Shown: positions 8,693-16,243 of the stretch, in pieces
Position numbering within the stretch: position 1 is the stretch's first letter
How the letters are laid out: each line of letters starts with the position of its first letter
Origin: Youhaiella tibetensis
Lineage (GTDB): Bacteria > Pseudomonadota > Alphaproteobacteria > Rhizobiales > Devosiaceae
NCBI RefSeq assembly: GCF_008000755.1
Contig: NZ_CP041690.1
Location: forward strand, 1,861,260 to 1,925,259
DNA: 64,000 bases
Reading direction: 5' to 3'
The notes under the pieces: generated by a model
What the model was told of the DNA's origin: nothing
Databases searched by the model: none
Seen by the model: only the letters and a program-made list of their open reading frames with translations
Program-made: the position numbers and the translations under genes

Positions 8693-8714
8693 CCTATCAT
8701 AATATCATGATAGG
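8693..8714. promoter_or_regulatory. Palindrome CCTATCAT-N6-ATGATAGG before the M81 gene
   Basis: Perfect 8-bp inverted arms (8693-8700 and 8707-8714) with an AT-rich 6-base spacer. The right arm carries the only candidate ribosome-binding bases (ATAGG) for the TTG at 8723. The site could be a repressor operator (GntR and LacI sites have this size) or a hairpin that hides the ribosome-binding site. No second copy was noticed in the window. Confidence 0.5.
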
Positions 8715-8722
8715 TTGCGCAG

Positions 8723-10213
8723 TTGAAAACCGTTCTCTTCGCCGGGCTGTATCACGAGACCCATTCCTTCCTTTCTGATCCCACAGGGCTCGCAGCCTTC
8801 AAGGCGACGGCTTTCAACGTCGGCGAAGCGGCCATTGCGAACAATCTGGGAAACGGATCGCCGTCCGACGGCTTTCTTTCGACTGCCCTTTCGAGGGGGT
8901 GGACGGTGTTGCCGACCATCCAGATGGCCGCCATGCCCAGCGGGCCGGTTGAAGACGAAGCGATCCGCGTTTTCGAGGGAACGTTCTTTGAGGCCCTCGA
9001 GCGCGAAGCCGAACGGATCGACGGTATTTTCCTGATCTTGCATGGTGCCATGGTCAGCGAAACTTCCGACGACGTCGAAGGACAAGTTCTGGCACGGATT
9101 CGCGCAGTTCTTGAGCGGAAAGGGCTTGTGGTTCCTGTCGTCGGCGTCCTCGACCTTCATGCCAACGTCTCGCAGGCGATGGTCGACAACTCGACCTTGC
9201 TTTGCGCTTACCGCGAGAACCCGCATACCGACGCTCGCGAGACGGCCGTGCGCGCTGCCATCCATCTCGATGAGCTAATGTCCGGCACGGATGTGGTCCA
9301 GGTCCATCGGCCCACTCGCTACGTTCTTCCGCCAACCGGTGTTGGCTCCATGAACGAGCCCATGCGCAGCGTTCTGGCAGCGGCGCGGCGCATCGAAGCT
9401 GCAGACCCGGACATAGCCGGCATCAACGTCATGGCAGGCTACGCCTACTCGGATATTGCCGATTGCGGGTTCAGCTTCAATTGCTCGACGCGCGGGCCCG
9501 TTGCCATTGCCTCCGCATATCTTGATGAACTTGTCGAGGTTCTCGAGGCAAATCTGGCGGCGGGGTACCCGCAGGAGAACACCCTCGATGAAGCGTTGCG
9601 ACAGGCGGATGCCCTTCCAGATGGTGCGGGGCCAATACTTCTGATCGAGCCGGCAGACAATATCGGGGGCGGAACGCCCGGCGATGCCACGGACTTGCTG
9701 GGGCCGCTACTGGCCACCGGCCGCAGCGGCATTGTTGCGGCTCTCAACGATCCCGAGGCTGTGGAGGAATGCCGGGCAGCGGGCATTGGCTCGGAAATAA
9801 CACTCCGTATCGGCGCCAAGGTCGACCGACATCACGGTGCGCCGATCACATTCTCCGGTCGGGTGAAGAACACCACGGACGGGCGTTTCGAACTCGAACT
9901 CAAAAACTCCCACCTCGCCTCGATGATCGGAACGTCTGCGGACATGGGGGCTTCGGCAGTGGTCGAGAACGAACAGGCCGTCATCCTTCTGACAAGCAAG
10001 AAGATGCCGCCGATGGATCTCGGACAATTGCACTCCCAGGGTGTGAGGCCGGAGGAAGCCCGCTACGTCGTGGTCAAGGCTGCCGTCTCGCACAAGGATG
10101 CCTACGACCCGATCGCGCGTGCCAGTTTTTACGTTGACACCGCAGGGTTGTGTACCAGCAATCTAGTCCGTCTTCCCTATCGCAAGCTTACGGGCAAACG
10201 GTTGTCTCTCTGA
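8723..10213 (+). CDS. M81-family metallopeptidase (MlrC / microcystinase-C like)
   Basis: A 496-aa protein resembling MlrC. Zinc-site motifs are visible: HETHSF at the N-terminus, ILHGAM near residue 107, LDLHANVSQAM near 144 and YRENPHTDARE about 20 residues later. The family includes the linearised-microcystin peptidase, but most members are of unknown substrate and sit beside importers, where they may hydrolyse imported peptides or amides. No signal peptide, so cytoplasmic. The start is a TTG at 8723; no in-frame ATG is near. The stop overlaps the next start (TGATG), coupling it to the sialidase-like gene. Confidence 0.87.
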   Translation: MKTVLFAGLYHETHSFLSDPTGLAAFKATAFNVGEAAIANNLGNGSPSDGFLSTALSRGWTVLPTIQMAAMPSGPVEDEAIRVFEGTFFEALEREAERIDGIFLILHGAMVSETSDDVEGQVLARIRAVLERKGLVVPVVGVLDLHANVSQAMVDNSTLLCAYRENPHTDARETAVRAAIHLDELMSGTDVVQVHRPTRYVLPPTGVGSMNEPMRSVLAAARRIEAADPDIAGINVMAGYAYSDIADCGFSFNCSTRGPVAIASAYLDELVEVLEANLAAGYPQENTLDEALRQADALPDGAGPILLIEPADNIGGGTPGDATDLLGPLLATGRSGIVAALNDPEAVEECRAAGIGSEITLRIGAKVDRHHGAPITFSGRVKNTTDGRFELELKNSHLASMIGTSADMGASAVVENEQAVILLTSKKMPPMDLGQLHSQGVRPEEARYVVVKAAVSHKDAYDPIARASFYVDTAGLCTSNLVRLPYRKLTGKRLSL

Positions 10214-11292
10214 TGCGTCTGGTCGATACGCTCACCATCTATGCCAATCCCAATCCGCTCCTCGTGAGCCGGCAGGCGGTCTTTCCGGGGCTCGTGCAAA
10301 TGCCTGATGGCGACATCGTCGCCGTGTTTTCGATCGGGCAGGCCTTCGACTCCGCCGACCAGAGGGCCGTGGTCAGCCGAAGCTGCGACAACGGCCGGAC
10401 ATGGTCGGATCCGGAACGGCTCTGCTCACATGAATGTCAACCTGAGGAATCTGAAAGCTACAAACCTCTGCTGCTCGCGGACGGTCGGCTTGTCGCTACC
10501 GGCTACACGTTCATCCGGCCTGGACCGCTGGTCCCGATTGTTGATCCCGAGACGTTCGAAGTGCTCCCGATGCGAAACAAGGTTGCCTTCTCGCATGACG
10601 GCGGCCGAACCTGGACGAACCCTGCTGCCTTCTCCGTGGATGGGGCTCAGCTCGAGCTATCGGGGCCATGCATCCAGCTATCCTCCGGACGATTGCTTGG
10701 GGCGGCTGCGCCGTTCCACCTGAGCAAAACCGGACACGCGGGCTGGATTATTGCAAGTGATGATCAGGGAGCCAACTGGTTCAAGCTTAGCGAGTTCTTC
10801 CGAGCCGAAAATGGTGCCATCTCGCCATGGGAGTGCCGCCTTTGCGAAACTGTAGCCGGCGAGGTGGGCGTAATTTTCTGGGCCTATGACAATGCGGGCG
10901 GGACCAACCTTAACAACCACATCGCGTTGTCGTGCGATGGTGGTGAAACGTTTGGCCCTGCCGTCGACACTGGAATCCGCGGTCAGGCATCAAACTTGAT
11001 CTCTCTGGGCCCCGATCGACTTTTGACTATTCACGCCCACCGCGAAGCGCCTGTCGGTCTCGTGGTTCGAAAGCTCGAAGTCCGCGAGGGCAGGGTAGTG
11101 ATCGAACAGGAGTTCGATCTTTTCGCCGACGATCGAATGGGCAGCGACAGCGCGGACATCTCTCGGCAATTCGGTTCGCTCAAGTTCGGGCAACCCTCGC
11201 TGCTGAGGTTGCTCGATGGGCAAATCCTTGCCACTTGCTGGCGCCTGGAAAACAGCCAGCACGTCATCAAGGGTTACATCCTAGCCGACTAA
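10213..11292 (+). CDS. Sialidase-like six-bladed propeller with Asp boxes
   Basis: A 359-aa BNR-repeat protein with four Asp-box motifs: SCDNGRTW (near residue 57), SHDGGRTW (127), SDDQGANW (182) and SCDGGETF (240). The N-terminal SRQAVFPG resembles the Arg-containing FRIP segment of sialidases. The family cleaves terminal sialic acids, but many members have other or no glycosidase activity. No signal peptide is visible, so any substrate would have been imported first. The ATG at 10213 overlaps the M81 stop. Its last four bases overlap the convergent gene at 11289. Confidence 0.78.
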   Translation: MRLVDTLTIYANPNPLLVSRQAVFPGLVQMPDGDIVAVFSIGQAFDSADQRAVVSRSCDNGRTWSDPERLCSHECQPEESESYKPLLLADGRLVATGYTFIRPGPLVPIVDPETFEVLPMRNKVAFSHDGGRTWTNPAAFSVDGAQLELSGPCIQLSSGRLLGAAAPFHLSKTGHAGWIIASDDQGANWFKLSEFFRAENGAISPWECRLCETVAGEVGVIFWAYDNAGGTNLNNHIALSCDGGETFGPAVDTGIRGQASNLISLGPDRLLTIHAHREAPVGLVVRKLEVREGRVVIEQEFDLFADDRMGSDSADISRQFGSLKFGQPSLLRLLDGQILATCWRLENSQHVIKGYILAD

Positions 11293-11774
11293 TCCCTGCG
11301 CCCCGGCCAGCCCATCAGCAGCTTCGCGTCCGGCTCGGCGGCCTTGGCGGCCGCGGCGTCTTTGAACACCTTCATCGTGCATTGGGGCCTGGTGCGGTCG
11401 ATGACGTCGTAGACGAGGTGATAGCCCACCTTGTCCATGATCGGCCCGATCCAGCCGGCGCAATGGTCGCAATAGCGCGACATGGGCGTGGCGTCGTTGT
11501 CCATGACCTTGGAGAGGCTCGGGCACTTGTGCATGTGCAGTTCGAGCCGGTCCTCATGGAGCTCGATGTCGAGATCGCAGTTTTCCTCGATGCGGATGTG
11601 CTCCCAGTATTCGTACATGCCCTGCAGTCCCTTGGTCTGGAACAGCTCGAGCGTGTGACGCTCCTGGTTCTTGCTGATCTCCAGCCAGTATTGCTCGAGA
11701 ACCTCCTGGCCCTGGGCTTCTAGGAACTTGAAGACCTCGTTGTAGAAGCGCGGGAAATGGTCGCTGGGGATCAT
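11289..11774 (-). CDS. Small Cys-conserved protein B (possible ATC-hydrolase-like), paralog of its neighbour
   Basis: A 161-aa cytoplasmic protein without signal or membrane segment. It carries a Cys (HKCPS), a second Cys exactly 18 residues later in RYCDHCAGW, and a third about 30 residues on (RPQC). The preceding gene encodes a protein with the same spacing and similar flanks, so the two are tandem paralogs. The layout reminds me of L-2-amino-thiazoline-4-carboxylate hydrolase-like proteins (C-N hydrolysis of a cyclic amidine-like substrate), but I assign this only tentatively. Its ATG overlaps the upstream stop (ATGA). A longer start at 11801 is unlikely. Confidence 0.6.
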   Translation of the reverse strand: MIPSDHFPRFYNEVFKFLEAQGQEVLEQYWLEISKNQERHTLELFQTKGLQGMYEYWEHIRIEENCDLDIELHEDRLELHMHKCPSLSKVMDNDATPMSRYCDHCAGWIGPIMDKVGYHLVYDVIDRTRPQCTMKVFKDAAAAKAAEPDAKLLMGWPGRRD

Positions 11775-12226
11775 GCAACCCTCCTGATGATCTGGCGGCA
11801 CGAGCCGGGGCCGGTGATTTCGGTGGTGATGGCGAAGGGCGTGCCCTCTGCCATGGCCTCGTTGGTCTTGCTGGTCTGGTCGCAGAAATGCGCGGAGACG
11901 CTGGGCGCGATCTTCTTGACGTGGTGCCAGGCCGTGCAGCGGCGGACCGTTAGCACGATCTCCTCGCCTTCCACGTGGATGTCGTACTCGGCCTCCTCGC
12001 GATCGAAGAAGTGCCGCCAGTGGCGCACCAGCTCATCGGCGTCGCCCGCCGCCAAGTGGTCACGGAGGTCCTTGTAGACGTCGCGGCCGACACGGGCGAG
12101 GATTTCGTGGAGGGCGTCGACGCCGAACTTGCGCACGATGAAATCGATCGTGGTGTTGGTGGCGCCGTGAAAATCGAGGTGCACGTTGGCGTCCTCGTTG
12201 TAGCGCAGGGGCTTTTCGGCACTCAT
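11771..12226 (-). CDS. Small Cys-conserved protein A (possible ATC-hydrolase-like)
   Basis: A 151-aa protein paralogous to its downstream neighbour: FFDREEAEYDIHVEGEEIVL matches the WEHIRIEENCDLDIELHEDR region there. Conserved Cys residues lie in RRCTAW and HFCDQT (18 residues apart) and in GPGSC near the end. The pair may form a heteromeric enzyme. Translation is coupled on both sides: its ATG overlaps the NagA-like stop and its stop overlaps the next ATG. The frame runs upstream to 12514, but that part reads as an Arg-rich shadow of the deacetylase gene. Function is unproven. Confidence 0.62.
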   Translation of the reverse strand: MSAEKPLRYNEDANVHLDFHGATNTTIDFIVRKFGVDALHEILARVGRDVYKDLRDHLAAGDADELVRHWRHFFDREEAEYDIHVEGEEIVLTVRRCTAWHHVKKIAPSVSAHFCDQTSKTNEAMAEGTPFAITTEITGPGSCRQIIRRVA

Positions 12227-13413
12227 GCCGCTTCTCCATAAAGGCGCTGCCCGCCGACAATGGTCTGGCGGACGGTGAGCGCGTCGGGATCGAGAACGAC
12301 GAAGTCGGCAAGCTTGCCGGCCTCGATACTGCCCAGCTCGCGCTCGCGCCCGATGACGCGCGCCGGCACGAGGCTGGCGGCCCGGGCGGCGCGGACCAGG
12401 CCCTTGCCGCTGAACGTGACGAAGTTGCGCATGGCCTCGTCCGAGGTCAGCGAGGAGCCGCAGAGCCCGCCATTGCGGTCGCGCACGGCGTTGCCGCGCT
12501 GGCTGCGCACCCAATAGCCCGGATAGAACTCGAACTCGTTGTCCTCGCCGCCCGCATACTTGTTGGCATCCGTCTCCAGGAAGACGCGGTCGGCGGGGAG
12601 TTGCGCCAGCAGCCGGATCAGCTGCGGATGCACGTGGATACCGTCGCAGATGACGCCCAGCGCCACGCCCGGCTCAGCCAGCAGCGCATCGGTCAGCGAC
12701 ATCACATGGACTCCTGAGGCATCCGCGGGAAGCGTAGGCATGACGTTATACATATGCGTAACGGCATCGATGCCCCAGGAGACGTAGCGGGGCACATCCT
12801 GCGGCAGGGCGCGGCTGTGTCCCAGATGAATCGAGACCCCGGCCTGCTTCATCGTTTTGATGAAGTCCTCGGCGCCGGGAAGCTCGGGAGCGATGGTGAC
12901 GGCGGCGAGCGTGCCATCGGTGGCGGCAAGCATGCGCTCGGCGAGCGCGCGCGAGGGCTGCTGGATATTGGCGAGGTTATGGGCGCCGGGCAGTCCGAAG
13001 CAGGGGCCCTCGCTGTGAACGCCTATGGCCCGCGCGCCGCGCGCCGTGGCGCATTCGGCGGTGAGGCGCGCCAGGACGCCTTCCAGATCGCCGGGCGGCA
13101 GGCACGGAATCGAGGGGAGAAACCCGGTTACGCCACGCGCCAGCAGCAGATCGGAGTTGGCAGCGATGGCGCCCGCGTTAGTGTCGCAATAGAGATGAAC
13201 GTCAAAGCCGTGCTGAAGCAGGTCGAGCATGCCGGGGAAGAGGATCGCTCCCTTGCCATCGACTGCCTGCCAGTCGGCACCGGTCGCCTCATCGCGCGAA
13301 ACCAGGCCGGCAAAGCGGTCGCCCTCGATCAAAAGGTCTTTTTGTTCAATGGCCTCCGGCGTAACGACGGCAACGCTGGTCCACCTTTGCTTGACTTGCA
13401 TCTCGTGACTCAT
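12223..13413 (-). CDS. NagA-like amidohydrolase (divergent N-acetyl-sugar deacetylase)
   Basis: A 396-aa amidohydrolase of the N-acetylglucosamine-6-phosphate deacetylase group. NagA landmarks are present in altered form: SEGPCFG for LEGPF, HLGHS, THMYNVM for THLFNAM, CDGIHVHP and ETDAN for the VTDAM aspartate. The usual beta-strand PGFID...G is PGMLDLLQHGFDVH. It probably removes an acetyl group from an N-acetylated sugar phosphate or cyclitol. It is distinct from the canonical nagA at 51915. It is first in a three-gene minus-strand operon and shares its promoter with the divergent SDR. Confidence 0.8.
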   Translation of the reverse strand: MSHEMQVKQRWTSVAVVTPEAIEQKDLLIEGDRFAGLVSRDEATGADWQAVDGKGAILFPGMLDLLQHGFDVHLYCDTNAGAIAANSDLLLARGVTGFLPSIPCLPPGDLEGVLARLTAECATARGARAIGVHSEGPCFGLPGAHNLANIQQPSRALAERMLAATDGTLAAVTIAPELPGAEDFIKTMKQAGVSIHLGHSRALPQDVPRYVSWGIDAVTHMYNVMPTLPADASGVHVMSLTDALLAEPGVALGVICDGIHVHPQLIRLLAQLPADRVFLETDANKYAGGEDNEFEFYPGYWVRSQRGNAVRDRNGGLCGSSLTSDEAMRNFVTFSGKGLVRAARAASLVPARVIGRERELGSIEAGKLADFVVLDPDALTVRQTIVGGQRLYGEAA

Positions 13414-13435
13414 GTTAACATGTTATCATATTAAC
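13412..13435. promoter_or_regulatory. Operator copy 1: AACAT-N6-ATATT with overlapping ATGTTAACAT palindrome
   Basis: The 30-base divergent promoter gap holds AACAT-GTTATC-ATATT (13417-13432). It overlaps a perfect 10-bp palindrome ATGTTAACAT (13412-13421) that includes the deacetylase start codon. A 17-base stretch (13419-13435) matches 21970-21986 at 13 positions in the same orientation. Presence at both outer promoters suggests one regulator, most likely the GntR/LacI hybrid encoded at 14229. Confidence 0.6.
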
Positions 13436-13443
13436 GGAGTAAG

Positions 13444-14226
13444 TTGGCTGTGCAAGAGAGAAGTGCTCAGGGACGATGCGTCTGCGTGACCGGATCGACG
13501 CATGGCATCGGCTACGCGATGGCGGAGGCATTCGCCAGGGCCGGCGCCCGCCTCGTCATCAATTCGCACCTTCCCGATAATGGCGCCCTCGAAAAACTGA
13601 GCGCGCTCACCGAATGCCACTTCATTCAGGCTGACCTTTCCACCGTCGAGGGGGCCCGGGGCCTGGTCGCGGAGGCAGCGGGCCGCCTGGGTTGCCTCGA
13701 TACCCTGGTCAACAATGCCGGCACCTTCCGCGATGTCGACTTCGAGGACCTGGAGTCCGAGAACTTCGAACGCACCTTCGACCTGAACGTTCGCGGCTAT
13801 CTCTTTGCCTCCCAGGCTTTCGTCAAGGCGCTCGGGCCGGACCAGGACAATCCGAGCATCATCTGCGTCGGCTCGACCAATTCGCTGGCGGCCGAGAAGA
13901 ACAGCGTCATCTACGACACCTCAAAGGGTGCGGTGCTGATGATGATCCGCTCCATGGCAGTGACGCTGGCGCGGCGCGGCGTGCGCGTCAACGGCATCGG
14001 CCCGGGGATCGTGGAGACGCCGCTGACCCGGAAAGGTCTCGACAGCGGCGATACGCGACGCATCCTCAAGGCCCAGATTCCCATGGGCCGCATCGGCGAA
14101 CCCGACGATATAGGGGAGGCCGCTGTTTTCCTTGCTTCTTCCGGCGCGCGGTATATCACGGGGCAGATGCTGTATATCGACGGCGGCATCCTGGCCAACC
14201 AGATGTCTTGGGAAGAACAACAGTGA
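13444..14226 (+). CDS. Short-chain dehydrogenase/reductase (3-oxoacyl-ACP-reductase-like)
   Basis: A 260-aa classical SDR. It has the cofactor loop TGSTHGIG, the NNAG motif, an SDR Ser in GSTNS, the catalytic pair in YDTSKG, and the C-terminal DGGI segment. It oxidises or reduces a hydroxyl or keto group on a small cytoplasmic substrate with NAD(P)H. The start is TTG (13444) or GTG (13450), with GGAG at 13436-13439 upstream; no ATG is available. The stop overlaps a GTG and lies two bases before the ATG of the regulator, so they form one operon divergent from the NagA-like operon. Confidence 0.88.
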   Translation: MAVQERSAQGRCVCVTGSTHGIGYAMAEAFARAGARLVINSHLPDNGALEKLSALTECHFIQADLSTVEGARGLVAEAAGRLGCLDTLVNNAGTFRDVDFEDLESENFERTFDLNVRGYLFASQAFVKALGPDQDNPSIICVGSTNSLAAEKNSVIYDTSKGAVLMMIRSMAVTLARRGVRVNGIGPGIVETPLTRKGLDSGDTRRILKAQIPMGRIGEPDDIGEAAVFLASSGARYITGQMLYIDGGILANQMSWEEQQ

Positions 14227-14228
14227 AC

Positions 14229-15218
14229 ATGGACCTCTCTCCCCGCCACTTGCAGCTTCGCGAGATGCTGTTCCGGCGGTGGAAGACAAATGGCGCCAAA
14301 GTCGGTGACAAGATCGAATCCCAGAACGAGATCATCAAGTTCTGCGATTTCTCCCTCATCACGGTCATCAAGACCCTCAAGGACCTGGAGGCGGAGGGCG
14401 TTATTCGCCGGCAGGTCGGCAAGGGCTCGTTCCTCGTCAAGACGCCGTGGACGGAAGCCCATCACCGCATCGGTTTCTTCTATAACCGCGACATCGTGGG
14501 CGGAGGCATCTTCAACAACGAGTTCTATACCAAGCTCGTCGTCACCTTCGAGAAACGCGTGGTCTCGGACGGCCACGAATTCATCATGGGCTCGTTCACC
14601 AACGAGACGATGCCGGTGGAGATGTGGGACCGGCTGGACGGCGTGGTGCTGACCGGTCTGACCACCGACACCCGGCTCGACGACCTGGAGCGCACCTCAA
14701 GCCAGATCGCCGTCATCGACATGACGCTCAAGGGCCTCAACTACAACACCTACCGGCTCGACTTCGCCCCGGCCTTCGCCGAGATGTTCGACCGTTTCGG
14801 CAACGAGCCCAGGCGCTACCTCTACCTCAACTCCACGATTGCTTCGAGCGAGCAGGTGGCGCGCCTGGAAGCCTTCAAGGCCGCCTGCGCGGCGGCGCCG
14901 GTTCCGCAGGAACTCAAGGTCATCTCGGTGAACCAGGAAACCGGCGCCGAGGATACCAGGGCGCTCCATGACGCCATCGAGCAGTTCAAGCCGGACTTCG
15001 TGTGCGGCTACATGCATTTGAGCTGGCACGCGCGCATCCAGCAATGGAGCGACAAGCCGGTCAAGGTCTATCCCTTCGGGCTGGACGTCGACCGTGCAGG
15101 CTTCGTCGTCAATTCCGGCGACTGGATGGGTGAGGCGCTGACCTCGCTCTATGCCCACCTCGACGACCGGCAATTGCCGCCGCAGGTCTACAATTTCCCG
15201 GCCACTTTCCGGCCCTAA
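14229..15218 (+). CDS. GntR-type winged-helix regulator with LacI-type sugar-sensor domain
   Basis: A 329-aa hybrid regulator. Residues 1-75 are a GntR winged helix (KIESQNEIIKFCDFS, then LKDLEAEGVIRRQVGKGSF). The remainder begins HRIGFFYNRD and folds like a periplasmic binding protein, as in AraR-type regulators, so it probably senses a sugar or sugar derivative. The ATG at 14229 has GGAAGAA upstream; a GTG at 14223 overlapping the SDR stop is possible. The same frame extends far upstream to 13692, but that part is an Arg-rich shadow of the SDR gene. It likely controls the paired operators at 13412 and 21968. Confidence 0.85.
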   Translation: MDLSPRHLQLREMLFRRWKTNGAKVGDKIESQNEIIKFCDFSLITVIKTLKDLEAEGVIRRQVGKGSFLVKTPWTEAHHRIGFFYNRDIVGGGIFNNEFYTKLVVTFEKRVVSDGHEFIMGSFTNETMPVEMWDRLDGVVLTGLTTDTRLDDLERTSSQIAVIDMTLKGLNYNTYRLDFAPAFAEMFDRFGNEPRRYLYLNSTIASSEQVARLEAFKAACAAAPVPQELKVISVNQETGAEDTRALHDAIEQFKPDFVCGYMHLSWHARIQQWSDKPVKVYPFGLDVDRAGFVVNSGDWMGEALTSLYAHLDDRQLPPQVYNFPATFRP

Positions 15219-15232
15219 CCACTGGTAGAAAC

Positions 15233-15628
15233 ATGCTCAAGCTCGTGAACGAGGGGGCCAGGTCGAGCCTGCCCTTCAGCCCTGGATTCATCGCGGGAGA
15301 CATCATGTTCGTCTCCGGCCAGGCCTCGGTCGACCCCGAGACCGGCAAGATCATCCCCGGCACTTTCGAGGAGGAAATGCGCCGCTCGATCGCCAACCTC
15401 CAGGCGATCCTCGAAGCAGGCGGGCTCAGCCTCGACCACGTGGTGAACGTGCGCTCCTACGTCGCCGACGAGAACGACCTGGCGCTCTACAACCAGATCT
15501 ACCCCGAATACTTCGCCCAGCCGGCCCCCACCCGCAGCACCATCGTGGGCGTGCTGGGCACGAAGCTCAAGTTCGAACTGGATTGCTTCGCCTATGCCAG
15601 GGCCACGCGGCAGGAGGCGGTGCGGTAG
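15233..15628 (+). CDS. RidA-family enamine/imine deaminase
   Basis: A 131-aa YjgF/YER057c/UK114 protein. It contains GQASVDPETGKIIPG, the helix region NLQAILEAGG and the conserved Arg in APTRSTIVG. RidA proteins hydrolyse reactive imines or enamines formed by PLP enzymes and deaminases. In this cluster it could handle the imine released by the PLP enzyme at 16244 or by an amino-sugar oxidation step; that link is inference. The gene lies 14 bases after the regulator stop, in the same operon, and is followed by a repeat-rich gap. Confidence 0.87.
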   Translation: MLKLVNEGARSSLPFSPGFIAGDIMFVSGQASVDPETGKIIPGTFEEEMRRSIANLQAILEAGGLSLDHVVNVRSYVADENDLALYNQIYPEYFAQPAPTRSTIVGVLGTKLKFELDCFAYARATRQEAVR

Positions 15629-15657
15629 GCGGGCTAGGGGTGCGCTGAGGACTCAGC

Positions 15658-15806
15658 GTCTGCCGCTACCCCTCATTCGGCCCTTCGGGCCACCTTCTCC
15701 CGAGGGGGCGAAGGTTCGCGGTGGCGCGATCGCGCCAGTAACTCTACCACCTCGCCCCGTCGGGGAGAGGTCGCCGCGCAGCGGCGGGTGAGGGGAGCCA
15801 CGGGCT
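15658..15806. repeat. RIME-like intergenic palindromic repeat, copy 1
   Basis: About 149 bases, nearly identical to 16002-16148. It contains nested palindromes: GGCCC-TTC-GGGCC, a cctcgcCCCG/CGGGgagagg stem, and outer ends CCCCTCAT and GTGAGGGG that can pair. The layout matches the mosaic palindromic intergenic elements known from rhizobia (RIME type). It encodes nothing convincing. Confidence 0.75.
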
Positions 15807-15847
15807 CGTTCTCGGGGGAGTGGGTTGCTATTCCCACCCCAGCCACG

Positions 15848-15937
15848 GAACTTCCCCGGCCGAAGAGCCGGGGCCCACTGGGCGCTCCACTCGCGTGGCG
15901 GGGTGCAATAGGCCCCGGATCAAGTCCGGGGAAGTTC
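15848..15937. repeat. Nested palindromic element between the two RIME-like copies
   Basis: GAACTTCCCCGG at 15848-15859 and CCGGGGAAGTTC at 15926-15937 are perfect 12-bp inverted ends. Inside are two further hairpins: CCCCGGC-N6-GCCGGGG (15854-15873) and CCCCGGA-N5-TCCGGGG (15913-15931). It is a different unit from the flanking repeats and probably another dispersed intergenic palindrome. Confidence 0.6.
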
Positions 15938-16001
15938 AGTGGGGGAGGATCGTTCGGCGCGGCGGTTTCTGGCGGCTCGGGGCCGACTTGGCGGGCCCAG
16001 T

Positions 16002-16148
16002 GTCTGCGGCTACCCCTCATCCGGCCCTTCGGGCCACCTTCTCCCCGAGGGGGCGAAGGTTCGCGGTGGCACGATCGCGCCGGTATCCCCACCTCGCCCC
16101 GTCGGGGAGAGGTCGCCGCGCAGCGCGGGTGAGGGGGAGCCACGGGCT
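16002..16148. repeat. RIME-like intergenic palindromic repeat, copy 2
   Basis: Direct-orientation copy of 15658-15806 with small substitutions and indels. It shares the GGCCC-TTC-GGGCC hairpin and the gtcggggagaggtcgccgcg segment. With copy 1 and the nested palindrome it fills most of the 615-base gap between the RidA gene and the PLP-enzyme operon. No gene is apparent in the rest of the gap. Confidence 0.75.
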
Positions 16149-16243
16149 TTGTTCTTGCGGCTCGCCTTTGCTGCCCCGTGGGAGTGGCCGGTCCGTGCCG
16201 TCGCCGCCAGCTCTGATCACAGCGGATGCCCCGCCCTCCACCC

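Noticed and set aside
13692-15218. 508-aa frame that appears to fuse an upstream domain to the GntR/LacI regulator
   Set aside because: The first ~180 residues are an Arg/Pro-rich shadow of the SDR gene; the winged helix begins at the ATG at 14229 with its own ribosome-binding site.
15658-16148. Possible CRISPR or tandem repeat array
   Set aside because: Only two long copies, internally palindromic and separated by a different element; not regular spacers.
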